The translations under genes and the position numbers were made by a program. A stretch of DNA of 64,000 nucleotides from an uncultured Pseudomonadales bacterium (lineage in GTDB: Bacteria > Pseudomonadota > Gammaproteobacteria > Pseudomonadales > Cellvibrionaceae), in NCBI GenBank assembly GCA_947489425.1, contig CANLDL010000001.1, forward strand, positions 1,054,001-1,118,000. Direction: 5' to 3'. Of this stretch, positions 55,541 through 63,936 are shown piece after piece; position 1 is the first letter of the stretch, and each line of letters starts with the position of its first letter. The notes below the pieces were generated by a model, which saw only the letters and a list, made by a program, of their open reading frames with translations, was not told where the DNA came from and ran no database searches.

Positions 55541-56286
55541 AAATACGTATATTAAGCGATCTACACCTCGAATTCGGAAAACTAGAATTATCCGATATTG
55601 ATTATGATATTGCTATATTAGCCGGTGATATTCATATTAAGGATAAAGCCATTGAATGGATACAAGCTAATATACCGAATAAGCCAGTACTTTATGTATT
55701 AGGTAATCATGAGTTCTATGGTAAAACATACCCAAAGCTTATCACTGAATTAAAAGATAAAACAAAGAATAGTAATATTCATATATTAGAGAACGATCTT
55801 GTTACGATTGATGGGGTAAATTTTCTTGGGGCAACTCTATGGACAGATTTTAAAGCCTATGGAAACCCTCGAATAGCGGGGTATCATTGCCAACAAATCA
55901 TGACAGACTTTAAAAAGATTCGTCTACTACCTAAGTATTCAAAAATCAGATCTATTGATCTTGCTACTATTCATAGCCAATCTATCAAATGGCTAGAGAA
56001 CAAATTGAAACAACATAAAGGTGATAAGAATATTGTAATAACTCATCATGGTCCCAGCAAAAAATCAGTACTTGAGCGTTATATCGATGATTTGTCGACT
56101 GCCGCTTATGTATCGAATCTGGATGAGTTTGTTTTAGAACATAGTCCAGACTATTGGATACATGGGCATTTACACAATAGCGTGGATTATACAATTGGCT
56201 CCTGTCGAGTTATTTGCAACCCAAGAGGCTATGCTCCTGATGACTTGAATTTGGATTTTGATGATAAGTTGTTAATCACTATTTAA
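55537..56286 (+). CDS. calcineurin-like metallophosphoesterase
   Basis: A 249-aa phosphoesterase with the complete metal-binding set: DLH (Asp8, His10), GDIH (Asp31), GNHE (Asn57-His58), THHGP, and GHLH near the C-terminus. Such enzymes hydrolyse phosphodiesters or phosphomonoesters, including nucleic acids and cyclic nucleotides. It is translationally coupled to the upstream ATPase. Substrate unknown; nuclease or signalling-nucleotide hydrolase are both open. Confidence 0.85.
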   Translation: MKIRILSDLHLEFGKLELSDIDYDIAILAGDIHIKDKAIEWIQANIPNKPVLYVLGNHEFYGKTYPKLITELKDKTKNSNIHILENDLVTIDGVNFLGATLWTDFKAYGNPRIAGYHCQQIMTDFKKIRLLPKYSKIRSIDLATIHSQSIKWLENKLKQHKGDKNIVITHHGPSKKSVLERYIDDLSTAAYVSNLDEFVLEHSPDYWIHGHLHNSVDYTIGSCRVICNPRGYAPDDLNLDFDDKLLITI

Positions 56287-56316
56287 TGGACAATATCTCA
56301 TTACTAATAAAACTAC

Positions 56317-56489
56317 TTTTTGTTGCATTCTGAGGCTCAAACACTAATTGTAAATTTGTTGCATTATTTGTAAACTTCTAGCTTTCTACATAGCAAAATC
56401 ATAAGAATTGCAACATAATACACGAGATTTACATGTTTTCATATCACCAAGCTCTTTGTATGACTACTTTTTACAGAATGCAACAAAAA
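56317..56489. repeat. 16-bp perfect inverted repeats flanking a TGTTGCA-rich segment (proposed right end of island)
   Basis: TTTTTGTTGCATTCTG at 56317-56332 is repeated in perfect inverse orientation at 56474-56489. Between them TGTTGCA occurs again at 56357-56363 and, inverted, at 56409-56415. The same heptamer is present twice near 36.3 kb. This dense, symmetrical arrangement looks like an array of recombinase or transposase binding sites. No flanking target duplication is apparent. Confidence 0.6.
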
Positions 56490-56542
56490 AATTCGTAACA
56501 TAACAACAACCCAAATGTCATGGATACTGACACACAACAAAC

Positions 56543-56578
56543 GAAAAGGCCGGTAGTCTGGGGGCTGCCGGCCTTTTT
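56543..56578 (+). terminator. strong intrinsic terminator
   Basis: GAAAAGGCCGGTAG ... CTGCCGGCCTTTTT forms a GC-rich stem with a TCTGGGGG-type loop and a T-run. It lies 257 bp after the phosphoesterase gene, just beyond the proposed right end of the island. It may have ended nrdB transcription before the insertion, or it may end the phosphoesterase transcript. Confidence 0.88.
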
Positions 56579-56645
56579 GGTTTTAGCGATAACAAATAAT
56601 TTTGGGTGATAAAGCAACAATAATAAATAGACAACGGACTAAGCT

Positions 56646-56828
56646 ATGAATGAAATCGAAAAACCAACCGGCCTCATCAATGATGTTAACAACAGTCAAT
56701 TAAACCAAAATACTGGAAAAAATCTAAGAATAACTATTACTGCTCTTGTCATATTTGTCACAGTATTAATAGCCGCAGATATTCTTTTAATGACAAACTC
56801 CAGTGAACACCTAATTACACAACAATAA
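56646..56828 (+). CDS. small single-TM peptide (hypothetical)
   Basis: A possible 60-aa protein with a polar N-terminus and one strong TM helix (~28-51, ITITALVIFVTVLIAADILL). The ribosome site is weak (GGACTAAGCT). It could be a small membrane gene or an accidental frame; the hydrophobic block flanked by polar ends makes it worth keeping at low confidence. Confidence 0.35.
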   Translation: MNEIEKPTGLINDVNNSQLNQNTGKNLRITITALVIFVTVLIAADILLMTNSSEHLITQQ

Positions 56829-56974
56829 TGCATTTCCATACAAAGGATTAAGGGAACAAGCTATAGAGTAAATACTTGCACGAGTAAGTGGCAAGCACTG
56901 GATAATAGAGAATTGTTTACAATGGTAAACTTCGCTGTATTTAAAGAGTAAAAGACGGATAAAAAGGAAATAAA

Positions 56975-57667
56975 ATGGAATATCCAAATGGAGAGGAATG
57001 GGCAGCTCTAAAAAACAGCACAATTACCAATAATGGCGAGAAAATAAAACTCAGTACCATCTCCTGCGGTGCATTAAAACTACCCTCCGGAAAACTCATA
57101 GTGAGTGATCCTTTTGCAGGCATGAGAAAGTCTGGCAATAATTTTGTCCAAGTCCCTTCAGGGGAGTACCAAGTCGCTGTCACTCTTGCGGATATCAGCC
57201 CCGATTTAGATGGATCCCATATTCGTGAAGCATACGCGAGCCTAATTCTTGATAATGCATCCCCCGAAGTCTCAAGAAAATTCCTAGAACCCACTAAAGA
57301 TGGCAAGCCATCTGACCGTGTATTAAAGGCTGGGGAATTTTGGGGTTATGGTGTTGATGCAGGTACTGCCTGCTTTTGCGATGCAGACGCAATCGAAAAA
57401 GATATGCCAAGTGAAGACAGCTGGTATGAAGGCCTATTTGAAAACGACAAAAAAGACTGTTGGTTTAGCCAGATGGATGACAAAAACTTGATCAGAGATG
57501 GAATAGCAAATATTAAACTACCTCTCACCAACAGCGGCAATAACCTTATACTGTTTCACTCGGGTTGGGGAGATGGCTTTTACCCTGTCATTGGTGGTTT
57601 TAATGCAGCAGGTAGACTCGTTGCTGTACACACCGATTTTCATGTTGTAGGACCATCAGAAGAATAA
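56975..57667 (+). CDS. DUF4241 family protein
   Basis: A 230-aa cytosolic protein with the DUF4241 landmarks GYGVDAGTACFCD (~126-138) and HSGWGDGFYPVIGGF (~197-211). AAGGAA upstream gives a good start. DUF4241 proteins are often found near polymorphic toxin genes and have been proposed as immunity or sensor proteins, but activity is unknown. It lies in a row of plus-strand accessory genes. Confidence 0.8.
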   Translation: MEYPNGEEWAALKNSTITNNGEKIKLSTISCGALKLPSGKLIVSDPFAGMRKSGNNFVQVPSGEYQVAVTLADISPDLDGSHIREAYASLILDNASPEVSRKFLEPTKDGKPSDRVLKAGEFWGYGVDAGTACFCDADAIEKDMPSEDSWYEGLFENDKKDCWFSQMDDKNLIRDGIANIKLPLTNSGNNLILFHSGWGDGFYPVIGGFNAAGRLVAVHTDFHVVGPSEE

Positions 57668-57753
57668 ACTGACTATTTGAGTATAGTAAAAGCACTAACG
57701 ATGCTCAAAAAATTAACAAAACAAACCTTAACTATAATTACGATAGAGATTTT

Positions 57754-58284
57754 ATGCATATACTCATAGGAATAATCACAGCAGTTGCCGGCCTACTTTG
57801 GGCTTTAAACAGCCTACAAAGAGCTGGCGTTAACTTACATGCCCTTAACCCCTTTGCATGGTTTAGGCGCCGTAATTGGCAAAAGCAATTAGGTACAAAA
57901 CCTATGCACGGCTTAACCGACAGCATGGAAGCCGCTGCATTATTAGTAGTAGCCATCGCCAAACAAAATGGCGATATTACACGAGAAACAAAATTAGAGA
58001 TCTTGTCGCTCTTTGAAAAAGAATTTGGTATTAAACGCGGCCGGTCTATCGAGCTATATTCATCTTCGACCTATTTACTACAAGGCACCCTTAATATGGC
58101 AGATGAAGTACGCCATATATTAGCGCCAAGCAAAGAGCAATTTAACCAAGCGCACCAAAGTAAACTAATCGATATGCTTAACGTGGTAGCAGAATTAGAA
58201 GGTACTACACAAAAGCAACGAGATATTATAAAAGCAGTGGAATCGGCGTTTGGGCAAGATAAAGAGTTACCGAAGAATTGGTAG
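57754..58284 (+). CDS. TerB-like protein with an N-terminal TM anchor
   Basis: A 176-aa protein: TM helix at ~2-22, then a helical TerB-type domain (~57-170) with MEAAALLVVAIAKQNGDITRETKLEILSLF, matching the start of TerB/DjlA-like domains that bind metal via acidic residues. Membrane-linked TerB proteins are associated with stress and phage-response modules; the specific role is unknown. Confidence 0.65.
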   Translation: MHILIGIITAVAGLLWALNSLQRAGVNLHALNPFAWFRRRNWQKQLGTKPMHGLTDSMEAAALLVVAIAKQNGDITRETKLEILSLFEKEFGIKRGRSIELYSSSTYLLQGTLNMADEVRHILAPSKEQFNQAHQSKLIDMLNVVAELEGTTQKQRDIIKAVESAFGQDKELPKNW

Positions 58285-58416
58285 GATAATATAACGATAT
58301 CAACTGGATATCGCTCAAGAAATACGACCAAAATTACAATCTTCAAGAATCAGTAAAATAAAAAGCCACCTACATATGAAATACTAACTAAAAAAACAAT
58401 CAAAGGGACTCTAAAA

Positions 58417-59403
58417 ATGGGATGGAAAGGAACAGTTCGTTCAATCGGTGCAGCAGTGCGTGCAGCAGAAAGGGATGCAAAGAGAAGACAAAGAGAATTA
58501 GAACGTCAAGAAGCACACTATGCAAAAATGCAAGACCTAGAACAAGCAGCATACGAAGTTGATGTTTACGAAAACCATCTCGATGTAATTCAATCCATCC
58601 ATAAGGAATGTAGTCCTCCTATAGACTGGAATCAAATCTTTTTATCTGAACGACCACAAGAACCTCAAAAGACAAATAACAACGAAGCTAAAGCACAATC
58701 CTTATTGTACAGCTATAAGCCGGGGCTAATAGATCGCCTATTCAAAAGAGAACAAAAGAAAAGGCAGATCTTATCTAAAAAATTAGTAGAGGCAATAAAA
58801 TCAGACGAACTGGAGTATAGCGATAAGATATCTAACTGGAAAAAGAAAAATCAGGAGTGGGATGAAAGTGTCACCATGGCCGCATCACTTTTGGATGGTA
58901 AAGCAGAAACAAAAATTGAAGCTATAAATGACCTACAACCTTTTTCAGAAATTGCTAACCTTGGGTCAAGCTTGTCGGTTACTGTTCATGACAACGGTAT
59001 CTTAGAAGCTACGATAAATGTACATGCTAGTGAAATAAAGAGCTTACTAAAAAGCGGGAAGCTTTCTATCAAAAAGATGCCAAAGGGTAAATTTAATGAA
59101 ATATACCAAGATTATGTTTGTAGTTGTATATTACGAATAGCTAATGAGTTATTTGCTGCTTTACCTGACAATTTAGTACTTGTTACAGCATTAGATGAAT
59201 TACTTAACACTCAGACAGGCCATCTAGAAGAGTCACCTATTTTATCAGTAGCACTATCACGCAGCACTCTCGCCCATCTTAACTTAGAGGCAATAGATCC
59301 TTCAGACTCCATGTCTAACTTTAAACATAATATGTTGTTCAAAAAAACTCAAGGCTTCCATCTTGTAGAACGTATCAGCCCAGATGGATTGAGCTATAAG
59401 TAA
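58417..59403 (+). CDS. hypothetical protein with N-terminal coiled coil
   Basis: A 328-aa cytosolic protein. Residues ~10-50 are a charged helix (RAAERDAKRRQRELERQEAH) likely to form a coiled coil; another charged helix lies near 105-150. The C-terminal half (~185-300) is mixed alpha/beta with LSVTVHDNGILEATI and IYQDYVCSCILRIANELFA. No family is recognised. It lies between the TerB-like and voltage-sensor genes. Confidence 0.6.
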   Translation: MGWKGTVRSIGAAVRAAERDAKRRQRELERQEAHYAKMQDLEQAAYEVDVYENHLDVIQSIHKECSPPIDWNQIFLSERPQEPQKTNNNEAKAQSLLYSYKPGLIDRLFKREQKKRQILSKKLVEAIKSDELEYSDKISNWKKKNQEWDESVTMAASLLDGKAETKIEAINDLQPFSEIANLGSSLSVTVHDNGILEATINVHASEIKSLLKSGKLSIKKMPKGKFNEIYQDYVCSCILRIANELFAALPDNLVLVTALDELLNTQTGHLEESPILSVALSRSTLAHLNLEAIDPSDSMSNFKHNMLFKKTQGFHLVERISPDGLSYK

Positions 59404-59479
59404 TCCACTAAATAATAGCTGAGAAAATTATCTCGTTAGACCTGACTTAAGCTCTTGTATATATTTGAGATATTAATTA

Positions 59480-60142
59480 ATGGAACAAAGAATGAGTAAA
59501 GAAAGAAGCCCAATCTATAGTATGTTTATGCTCGTATTAAGCTTCTATATATTAATTATTATATTTCTGGATTCCTTCTTCATCAAAGATCCTGAGACTA
59601 AATTAGTTTTACAATATATAGATTTTTGTATTTGCATCATTTTTCTTGGTGATTTCTTTGCAAATTTATATAGAGCTGAAAGTAAGTTAGCTTATATGAA
59701 ATGGGGCTGGCTTGATTTTATATCTTCTATCCCTGTGCTAGACCCTTTAAGATGGGCCCGTATATCAAAGATTATTCGCATTTTACGATTCTTTCGTACT
59801 ATTAAGTCTGTAAAGGTTTTAGCCTTATCTATACAAAAAAGTAAACTTCAAAGTTTTACACTTATTGTTCTTTTAATAACATTTCTCACATACACTATCT
59901 GCGCCAGTATGATACTAGAACATGAAAGAGAAGCAGGAGGCTCTATACAGAAAGCTGAAGATGCTTTGTGGTGGGCATTTCTCAATATAATGAATGCAAA
60001 AGTTAGTATAACTCAAGCGGTATCTAGCGTCGGAGTGGTACTTACAATAGTCTTGAATAAAGTTGGCTTACTGCTATTCGCCTATTTCAATGCAATTATT
60101 ATAGCGTGGTTAATAAACAAGAGAGTAAATTTTAGTAGATAG
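59480..60142 (+). CDS. voltage-gated channel-like protein lacking a K+ selectivity filter
   Basis: A 220-aa membrane protein with six hydrophobic segments. The S4 helix is clear: arginines/lysines every third position in RWARISKIIRILRFFRTIK (~95-113). A pore-helix-like DALWWAFLNIMNA follows the long S5, but the TVGYGD filter is replaced by NIMNAKVSI. So it has a voltage sensor and a pore module with an abnormal filter. ATG at 59480 or 59492 may be used. It could be a non-selective channel or a voltage-sensing toxin or effector; this is inference. Confidence 0.7.
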   Translation: MEQRMSKERSPIYSMFMLVLSFYILIIIFLDSFFIKDPETKLVLQYIDFCICIIFLGDFFANLYRAESKLAYMKWGWLDFISSIPVLDPLRWARISKIIRILRFFRTIKSVKVLALSIQKSKLQSFTLIVLLITFLTYTICASMILEHEREAGGSIQKAEDALWWAFLNIMNAKVSITQAVSSVGVVLTIVLNKVGLLLFAYFNAIIIAWLINKRVNFSR

Positions 60143-60539
60143 AGGGTCAGATAAGGGTTTTATAATCAGGCAAATCTAAATACCACTGAATCTAATAAGA
60201 ACAGCTAATTATAAAGGGCAGTTTTTATTTTTTGTATTCCTTCAACACACCCACCCTTGCAATCAGCTATTAAAGCCTATTGCATATAATGTCTATAAGT
60301 TCTTATTTTTTAGCTTTGCTATGTGCTCTAGATCCCACTTATACAAGCGAACATAATATCTATACATATCAAATGATACGATGGCTCATATTGAAAAGCT
60401 TTTTTGGGTTGGATACATTTAAAGTATTTCACGGATAGACATGTATCCGCTTTATTTAGCAATATGAAGAGTGTTATACATTAAGAATGTGACTTTTTAT
60501 TTATCTAACTATACATGAACTCATACTATAGGTTCCACT
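60143..60539. other. gene-free AT-rich stretch
   Basis: A 397-bp gap. The only structure noted is an 8-bp inverted repeat GGATACAT (60411-60418) / ATGTATCC (60441-60448), about 90-130 bp before the lipoprotein start, which may be an operator. Otherwise nothing is seen. Confidence 0.35.
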
Positions 60540-60929
60540 ATGAATATTATTAAAACAACATTAGCTTTGATCTTTATACTTACAGCAGTTACTGCCTGTA
60601 ATGATAAAAATGAAACACCAAAGTCAACAGCTGTTGACAGTGAGTTAAACAATGCTGTCAAAGACTTAAAAAGTGCGGCAGAACATACCAAAAACGCAAC
60701 AGTAAGCACAGCCAACAATATAAAAAAAGACGCGATAAAAACGGTAGATACAGTCAAAAATTCCGTTGAATCGGCTGCATCAAAAACTAAAAAAGCAACG
60801 GTAGATGCAGCTAAATACTCTAACAAACAAATACAAAAAGCAAAAGCTTATAGTGCTAAAGTGCTTAAAAATACGGCACAAACACTTGAAAACAGCACAC
60901 CCAGCGAGGCTAATGAAGACACTAATTAA
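60540..60929 (+). CDS. small Lys/Ala-rich lipoprotein
   Basis: A 129-aa protein with a lipoprotein signal peptide (lipobox TAC, Cys20) and a mature part made of one long Lys/Ala/Thr-rich amphipathic helix with loose 11-residue periodicity (for example SAASKTKKATVDAAKYSNKQ). It resembles LEA/apolipoprotein-like helical lipoproteins of the outer membrane. Function unknown. Confidence 0.65.
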   Translation: MNIIKTTLALIFILTAVTACNDKNETPKSTAVDSELNNAVKDLKSAAEHTKNATVSTANNIKKDAIKTVDTVKNSVESAASKTKKATVDAAKYSNKQIQKAKAYSAKVLKNTAQTLENSTPSEANEDTN

Positions 60930-61296
60930 TAGGTTTTAATCAGTACTTTAAAAAACAATCCAATAAACAGATTCCGATAAGGGTCTTATAATCGAGCACA
61001 CCTAAAACCTCCTCTAACTCAAATTAATTTCTTCCAATTAACTCCCAAGTCATTTGAAGCGCTTAATTATTCCGTGCTAACATCTTGTGTACTCAAACAG
61101 GATAGGACAACAGCAAGGATAGGCGCCATGCCAAAAGAACGCATCTCACTTCGCTATACATCACATAATCACAAAGACGCCTCGTGAGAACTGTCCTTTA
61201 AACTACTCATTATGGTAATTTCCCTTGAATTATATCGGGCAAAGCCCTTTTACTTTAAAGCTAGTACATTTAACAAACCAGTAGATTAGGCAACCA
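60930..61296. other. gene-free stretch containing a tssB remnant
   Basis: A 367-bp gap. Apart from the tssB remnant listed separately there is only the upstream region of the gene at 61297. The sequence TCTTATAATCGAGCA near 60983 resembles TTTTATAATCAGGCA at 60158, a short local repeat. Confidence 0.4.
61128..61233 (+). pseudogene. decayed fragment of a tssB-like gene
   Basis: Reading from the ATG at 61128 gives MPKERISLRYTSHNHKDAS, a TGA stop (61185-61187), then in the same frame ELSFKLLIM. This aligns with the intact TssB-like N-terminus at 54540 (PEERITIRYTPHHSNTSQ, ELPLKLLII). The similarity stops after LLIM and the rest of the gene is absent. It is an old relic, not a recent copy, since the residues differ at many places. 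Confidence 0.75.
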
Positions 61297-62187
61297 ATGA
61301 ATATTAAACCCGACTGGCATCAGATAGCACTAAAAATTGGAGAAAGCGGAAGTCACGACAGCTTACATTCTGCCTGGGGTGTAGAGTGCCAAAGATGGCT
61401 TAATGCTGTCTCTGAGCAGTTTGGTAGTGACTACAGAGTTGAGGAGTCGCCAAACTTCTCGATTATGTCGAATGAGAGCCCCCGCTATATCAAAGTATTC
61501 TCTGAGTTTTTAGAGAGTAAGTTAAAACAAATTGTAAGAACCCTCGACGGAATTGCCTCGGATAAAGGTTACGGTAAGCATGTAGCGATGATCTTTCAGG
61601 ATATTGATCAATACTATGAGTATGTTGATATGTTCTTCCCTGATGAAGGCGAGTTTGGCTTAAGCTCAGGTATGTACATTAATGAGGGATACGGACATTT
61701 TGTATTCCCATCTCAAGATATTGATATGGCCGAGCCCATAGCTGTGCATGAGTTAACACATGCATGTTTGGCCCATTTACCCATACCGCTTTGGCTTAAC
61801 GAAGGGCTTGCAGTACTCATGGAGGAGGTTCTTGCCGGCAATACATTATACATTGATAAGAAAGTGGTCACCCGCCACCAAAACTATTGGAATAAACAGA
61901 CTATTCAAGATTTTTGGTCTGGTGATAGTTTTTATTCAAGTGACGAGGGACAAAGACTTAGTTACCACCTTGCTCATATTTTAACACGTAATATTTCTCA
62001 AGATTATTTGGCTTTCTCTCAATTTGTGAACAATGCAAACTTTGAAGATGCTGGATCAGCAGCCAGTATAAAATATTTAGACTACTCACTAGAGCAAATC
62101 GTAGGCTCTTTTCTGGGAGAAGGCGACTGGCACGTAGACCTACAACTCAACAACATGACAAAGATGATGCCCAGTCATATCATTTAA
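61297..62187 (+). CDS. gluzincin-type metalloprotease-like protein
   Basis: A 296-aa cytosolic protein. A zinc-protease motif HELTH at residues 151-155 is followed by PLWLNEGLAVLMEE, with Asn168-Glu169-Gly170 supplying the third ligand, as in peptidase-MA/DUF1570 families. No signal peptide is present. It starts just after the tssB remnant, so it may once have been T6SS-linked cargo. Substrate unknown. Confidence 0.7.
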   Translation: MNIKPDWHQIALKIGESGSHDSLHSAWGVECQRWLNAVSEQFGSDYRVEESPNFSIMSNESPRYIKVFSEFLESKLKQIVRTLDGIASDKGYGKHVAMIFQDIDQYYEYVDMFFPDEGEFGLSSGMYINEGYGHFVFPSQDIDMAEPIAVHELTHACLAHLPIPLWLNEGLAVLMEEVLAGNTLYIDKKVVTRHQNYWNKQTIQDFWSGDSFYSSDEGQRLSYHLAHILTRNISQDYLAFSQFVNNANFEDAGSAASIKYLDYSLEQIVGSFLGEGDWHVDLQLNNMTKMMPSHII

Positions 62188-62212
62188 ATAATGCACTAGA
62201 GGATATAGCTTT

Positions 62213-62806
62213 ATGCCTCAACCCGATCCATCAAAGGCTATAGCCTTTGCAACACCAAAAGATTTTCGCCAGTGGCTTAAGATCAATCACGCCACCCAAA
62301 GTGAGCTGTGGGTAAAAATATTTAAGAAAAAGACAGATATTGCGAGCGTAACTTGGGATGATATTGTAGTTGAGGCATTGTGCTGGGGTTGGATTGATGG
62401 AATTAAGAAGTCACTCGATGAGCAAGCCTATCTCCAGCGAGTAAGCCCCAGAAAAGCACGAAGTAACTGGTCAAAAAGAAATAGAGAGCATGCAGAGCGT
62501 TTGATAAATGAGGGCCGAATGATGGAGTCAGGGCTTGTACATATTCGTACCGCCAAAGCAGACGGCCGCTGGGATAACGCCTATACGGCAAGCGAAATAG
62601 AAGTCCCAACAGACTTTTTGGCCGCACTAGAGAGCAGGCCAAAGGAAAAACAGTTTTTTGAAACACTCAATAAGTCGAGCCACTATATCATCGCGCATGA
62701 ATTGAGCAGCGCTAAAAAGCCTGAGACCAGAGAGAGACGCTTCGTGAAATTTATGGACATGCTTATTCGCAAAGAAAAGCCGGGAGCCAGCACAAAAAAG
62801 ACATAA
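62213..62806 (+). CDS. YdeI/OmdA family protein
   Basis: A 197-aa protein with the YdeI/OmpD-associated family pattern: FRQWLKINHATQSELWVK, ALCWGWIDGIKKSLDE, and QRVSPRKARSNWSKRN. Family members are implicated in antimicrobial peptide resistance in enterics; their biochemical role is unclear. It follows the metalloprotease-like gene by 25 bp. Confidence 0.85.
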   Translation: MPQPDPSKAIAFATPKDFRQWLKINHATQSELWVKIFKKKTDIASVTWDDIVVEALCWGWIDGIKKSLDEQAYLQRVSPRKARSNWSKRNREHAERLINEGRMMESGLVHIRTAKADGRWDNAYTASEIEVPTDFLAALESRPKEKQFFETLNKSSHYIIAHELSSAKKPETRERRFVKFMDMLIRKEKPGASTKKT

Positions 62807-62940
62807 CACTGCGGTTAGCCATGGCCGTAACGACAAGAATTTTCACTCATCAACTATTTTCACCCATTTATCAATAGGAGAAAAATTAGGTTTAATTCAA
62901 ATTACTACAGAAGAAGATCATTAAATAAAAGGAGAGACAC

Positions 62941-63897
62941 ATGCTAATAATCACAAATAGAAATATTAACAAGTCAAACTTTAAAAATGGTGTTGGCGAT
63001 CACGAAGCCTTTGGCGATGCCCCTAACTCAAAAGGCATAAATGAAGTCCGACTCGCAACGGCCAATAAAATTGATGAAAAGTGGCAAGTTGAATTAATTA
63101 AAGAACCTTCGGTAATTACACAAAAAAACATACCCTCCAAAAAACAATTTATAGCACTCAGGGATAAACTAACATCCGAAAAGAAAAATTGCGTCTTTTT
63201 TGTCCATGGTTTTAATCAATCATTTAAAAAAAACCTAGAGAAAAGCCTAGAAATAGAAAAGCAACACAAAGTCGAAGTCATCGTATTTTCTTGGCCTTCT
63301 AACCCTGGTGGCTTTAAAACAAAAGAATACCGCCACGCAAAACGAACAGCCATAGCATCAGTACCCGCTTTAGACGCTACATTAGAGAAAATGGGCGAAT
63401 ACCTAAAAGAACCGTTTAATAGAGAAGCCCTAGAAAACTGCGACATTAAGTTTTCTTTCATGACTTACAGTTTGGGCAATTTCTTGTTTCAGAATTACGT
63501 GATTAATTCTGCTTACGAAAGTGAAACTGCTATATTTGATAATGTTGTTCTATGTCAGGCAGATGTGGATAACGATAGCCATGCTTCATGGGTTAACCTT
63601 ATTGCAGCAGGAAAAAGAGTGTATGTCACCATCAACGAAAATGACTGGGTACTCAAATGGTCAGACGTTAACTTTCAGAAAAATAGGCTTGGCCGAACAG
63701 CCCAAAACCTTAACTCCACCAATGCTACTTATTTTGACTTTACAAATGGCGAAGATGTCGGAAAAACTCACGGATTATTCTATGAAGAAACAAATACTAC
63801 TGTTAAAAACTTTTTTACCGCTGTACTCAATGGTAAAAAAGGCGAAGACTCAACAGAAATGACTTACGACCCCCTATCAAATGCTTATACATTTTAA
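62941..63897 (+). CDS. alpha/beta hydrolase, DUF900-like
   Basis: A 318-aa hydrolase. FFVHGFNQS (~82-90) is the oxyanion strand-loop, FSWPSNPG follows, and the nucleophile elbow is MTYSLGN (~178-184), where Thr replaces the first Gly of GxSxG. This order matches DUF900-type hydrolases. AGGAGA upstream gives a good start. Possibly a lipase or esterase; with T6SS relics nearby, an effector role is conceivable but not shown. Confidence 0.75.
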   Translation: MLIITNRNINKSNFKNGVGDHEAFGDAPNSKGINEVRLATANKIDEKWQVELIKEPSVITQKNIPSKKQFIALRDKLTSEKKNCVFFVHGFNQSFKKNLEKSLEIEKQHKVEVIVFSWPSNPGGFKTKEYRHAKRTAIASVPALDATLEKMGEYLKEPFNREALENCDIKFSFMTYSLGNFLFQNYVINSAYESETAIFDNVVLCQADVDNDSHASWVNLIAAGKRVYVTINENDWVLKWSDVNFQKNRLGRTAQNLNSTNATYFDFTNGEDVGKTHGLFYEETNTTVKNFFTAVLNGKKGEDSTEMTYDPLSNAYTF

Positions 63898-63917
63898 TCA
63901 TTCATTTAATAAAAAGC

Positions 63918-63936
63918 AGGCGTGCCACGCACGCCT
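63918..63936 (-). terminator. intrinsic terminator for a convergent gene beyond the right edge
   Basis: AGGCGTGC / GCACGCCT with a CAC loop. Read on the minus strand the stem is followed by TGCTTTTTATT, so it would end a gene transcribed leftwards from outside the window. Confidence 0.7.

Larger units (their letters stand above)
36282..56489. mobile_element. proposed ~20-kb genomic island with a recombinase quartet, anti-phage and T6SS cargo
   Basis: The boundaries are inferred from shared TGTTGCA motif clusters at both ends, the recombinase genes at the left end, and cargo typical of defence islands between them. Composition changes visibly along the cargo: CBASS and recombinase genes are AT-rich, while 50.1-54.5 kb is GC-richer, indicating assembly from several sources. 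A strong terminator just outside the right end (56543-56578) could be the original nrdB terminator displaced by the insertion. Exact ends are unproven. Confidence 0.42.

Noticed and set aside
56317..56489. A non-autonomous MITE-like insertion
   Set aside because: The inverted repeats are perfect, but no target-site duplication is visible and the inner repeats and matching copies at 36.3 kb better suit an attachment or recombinase-binding region.
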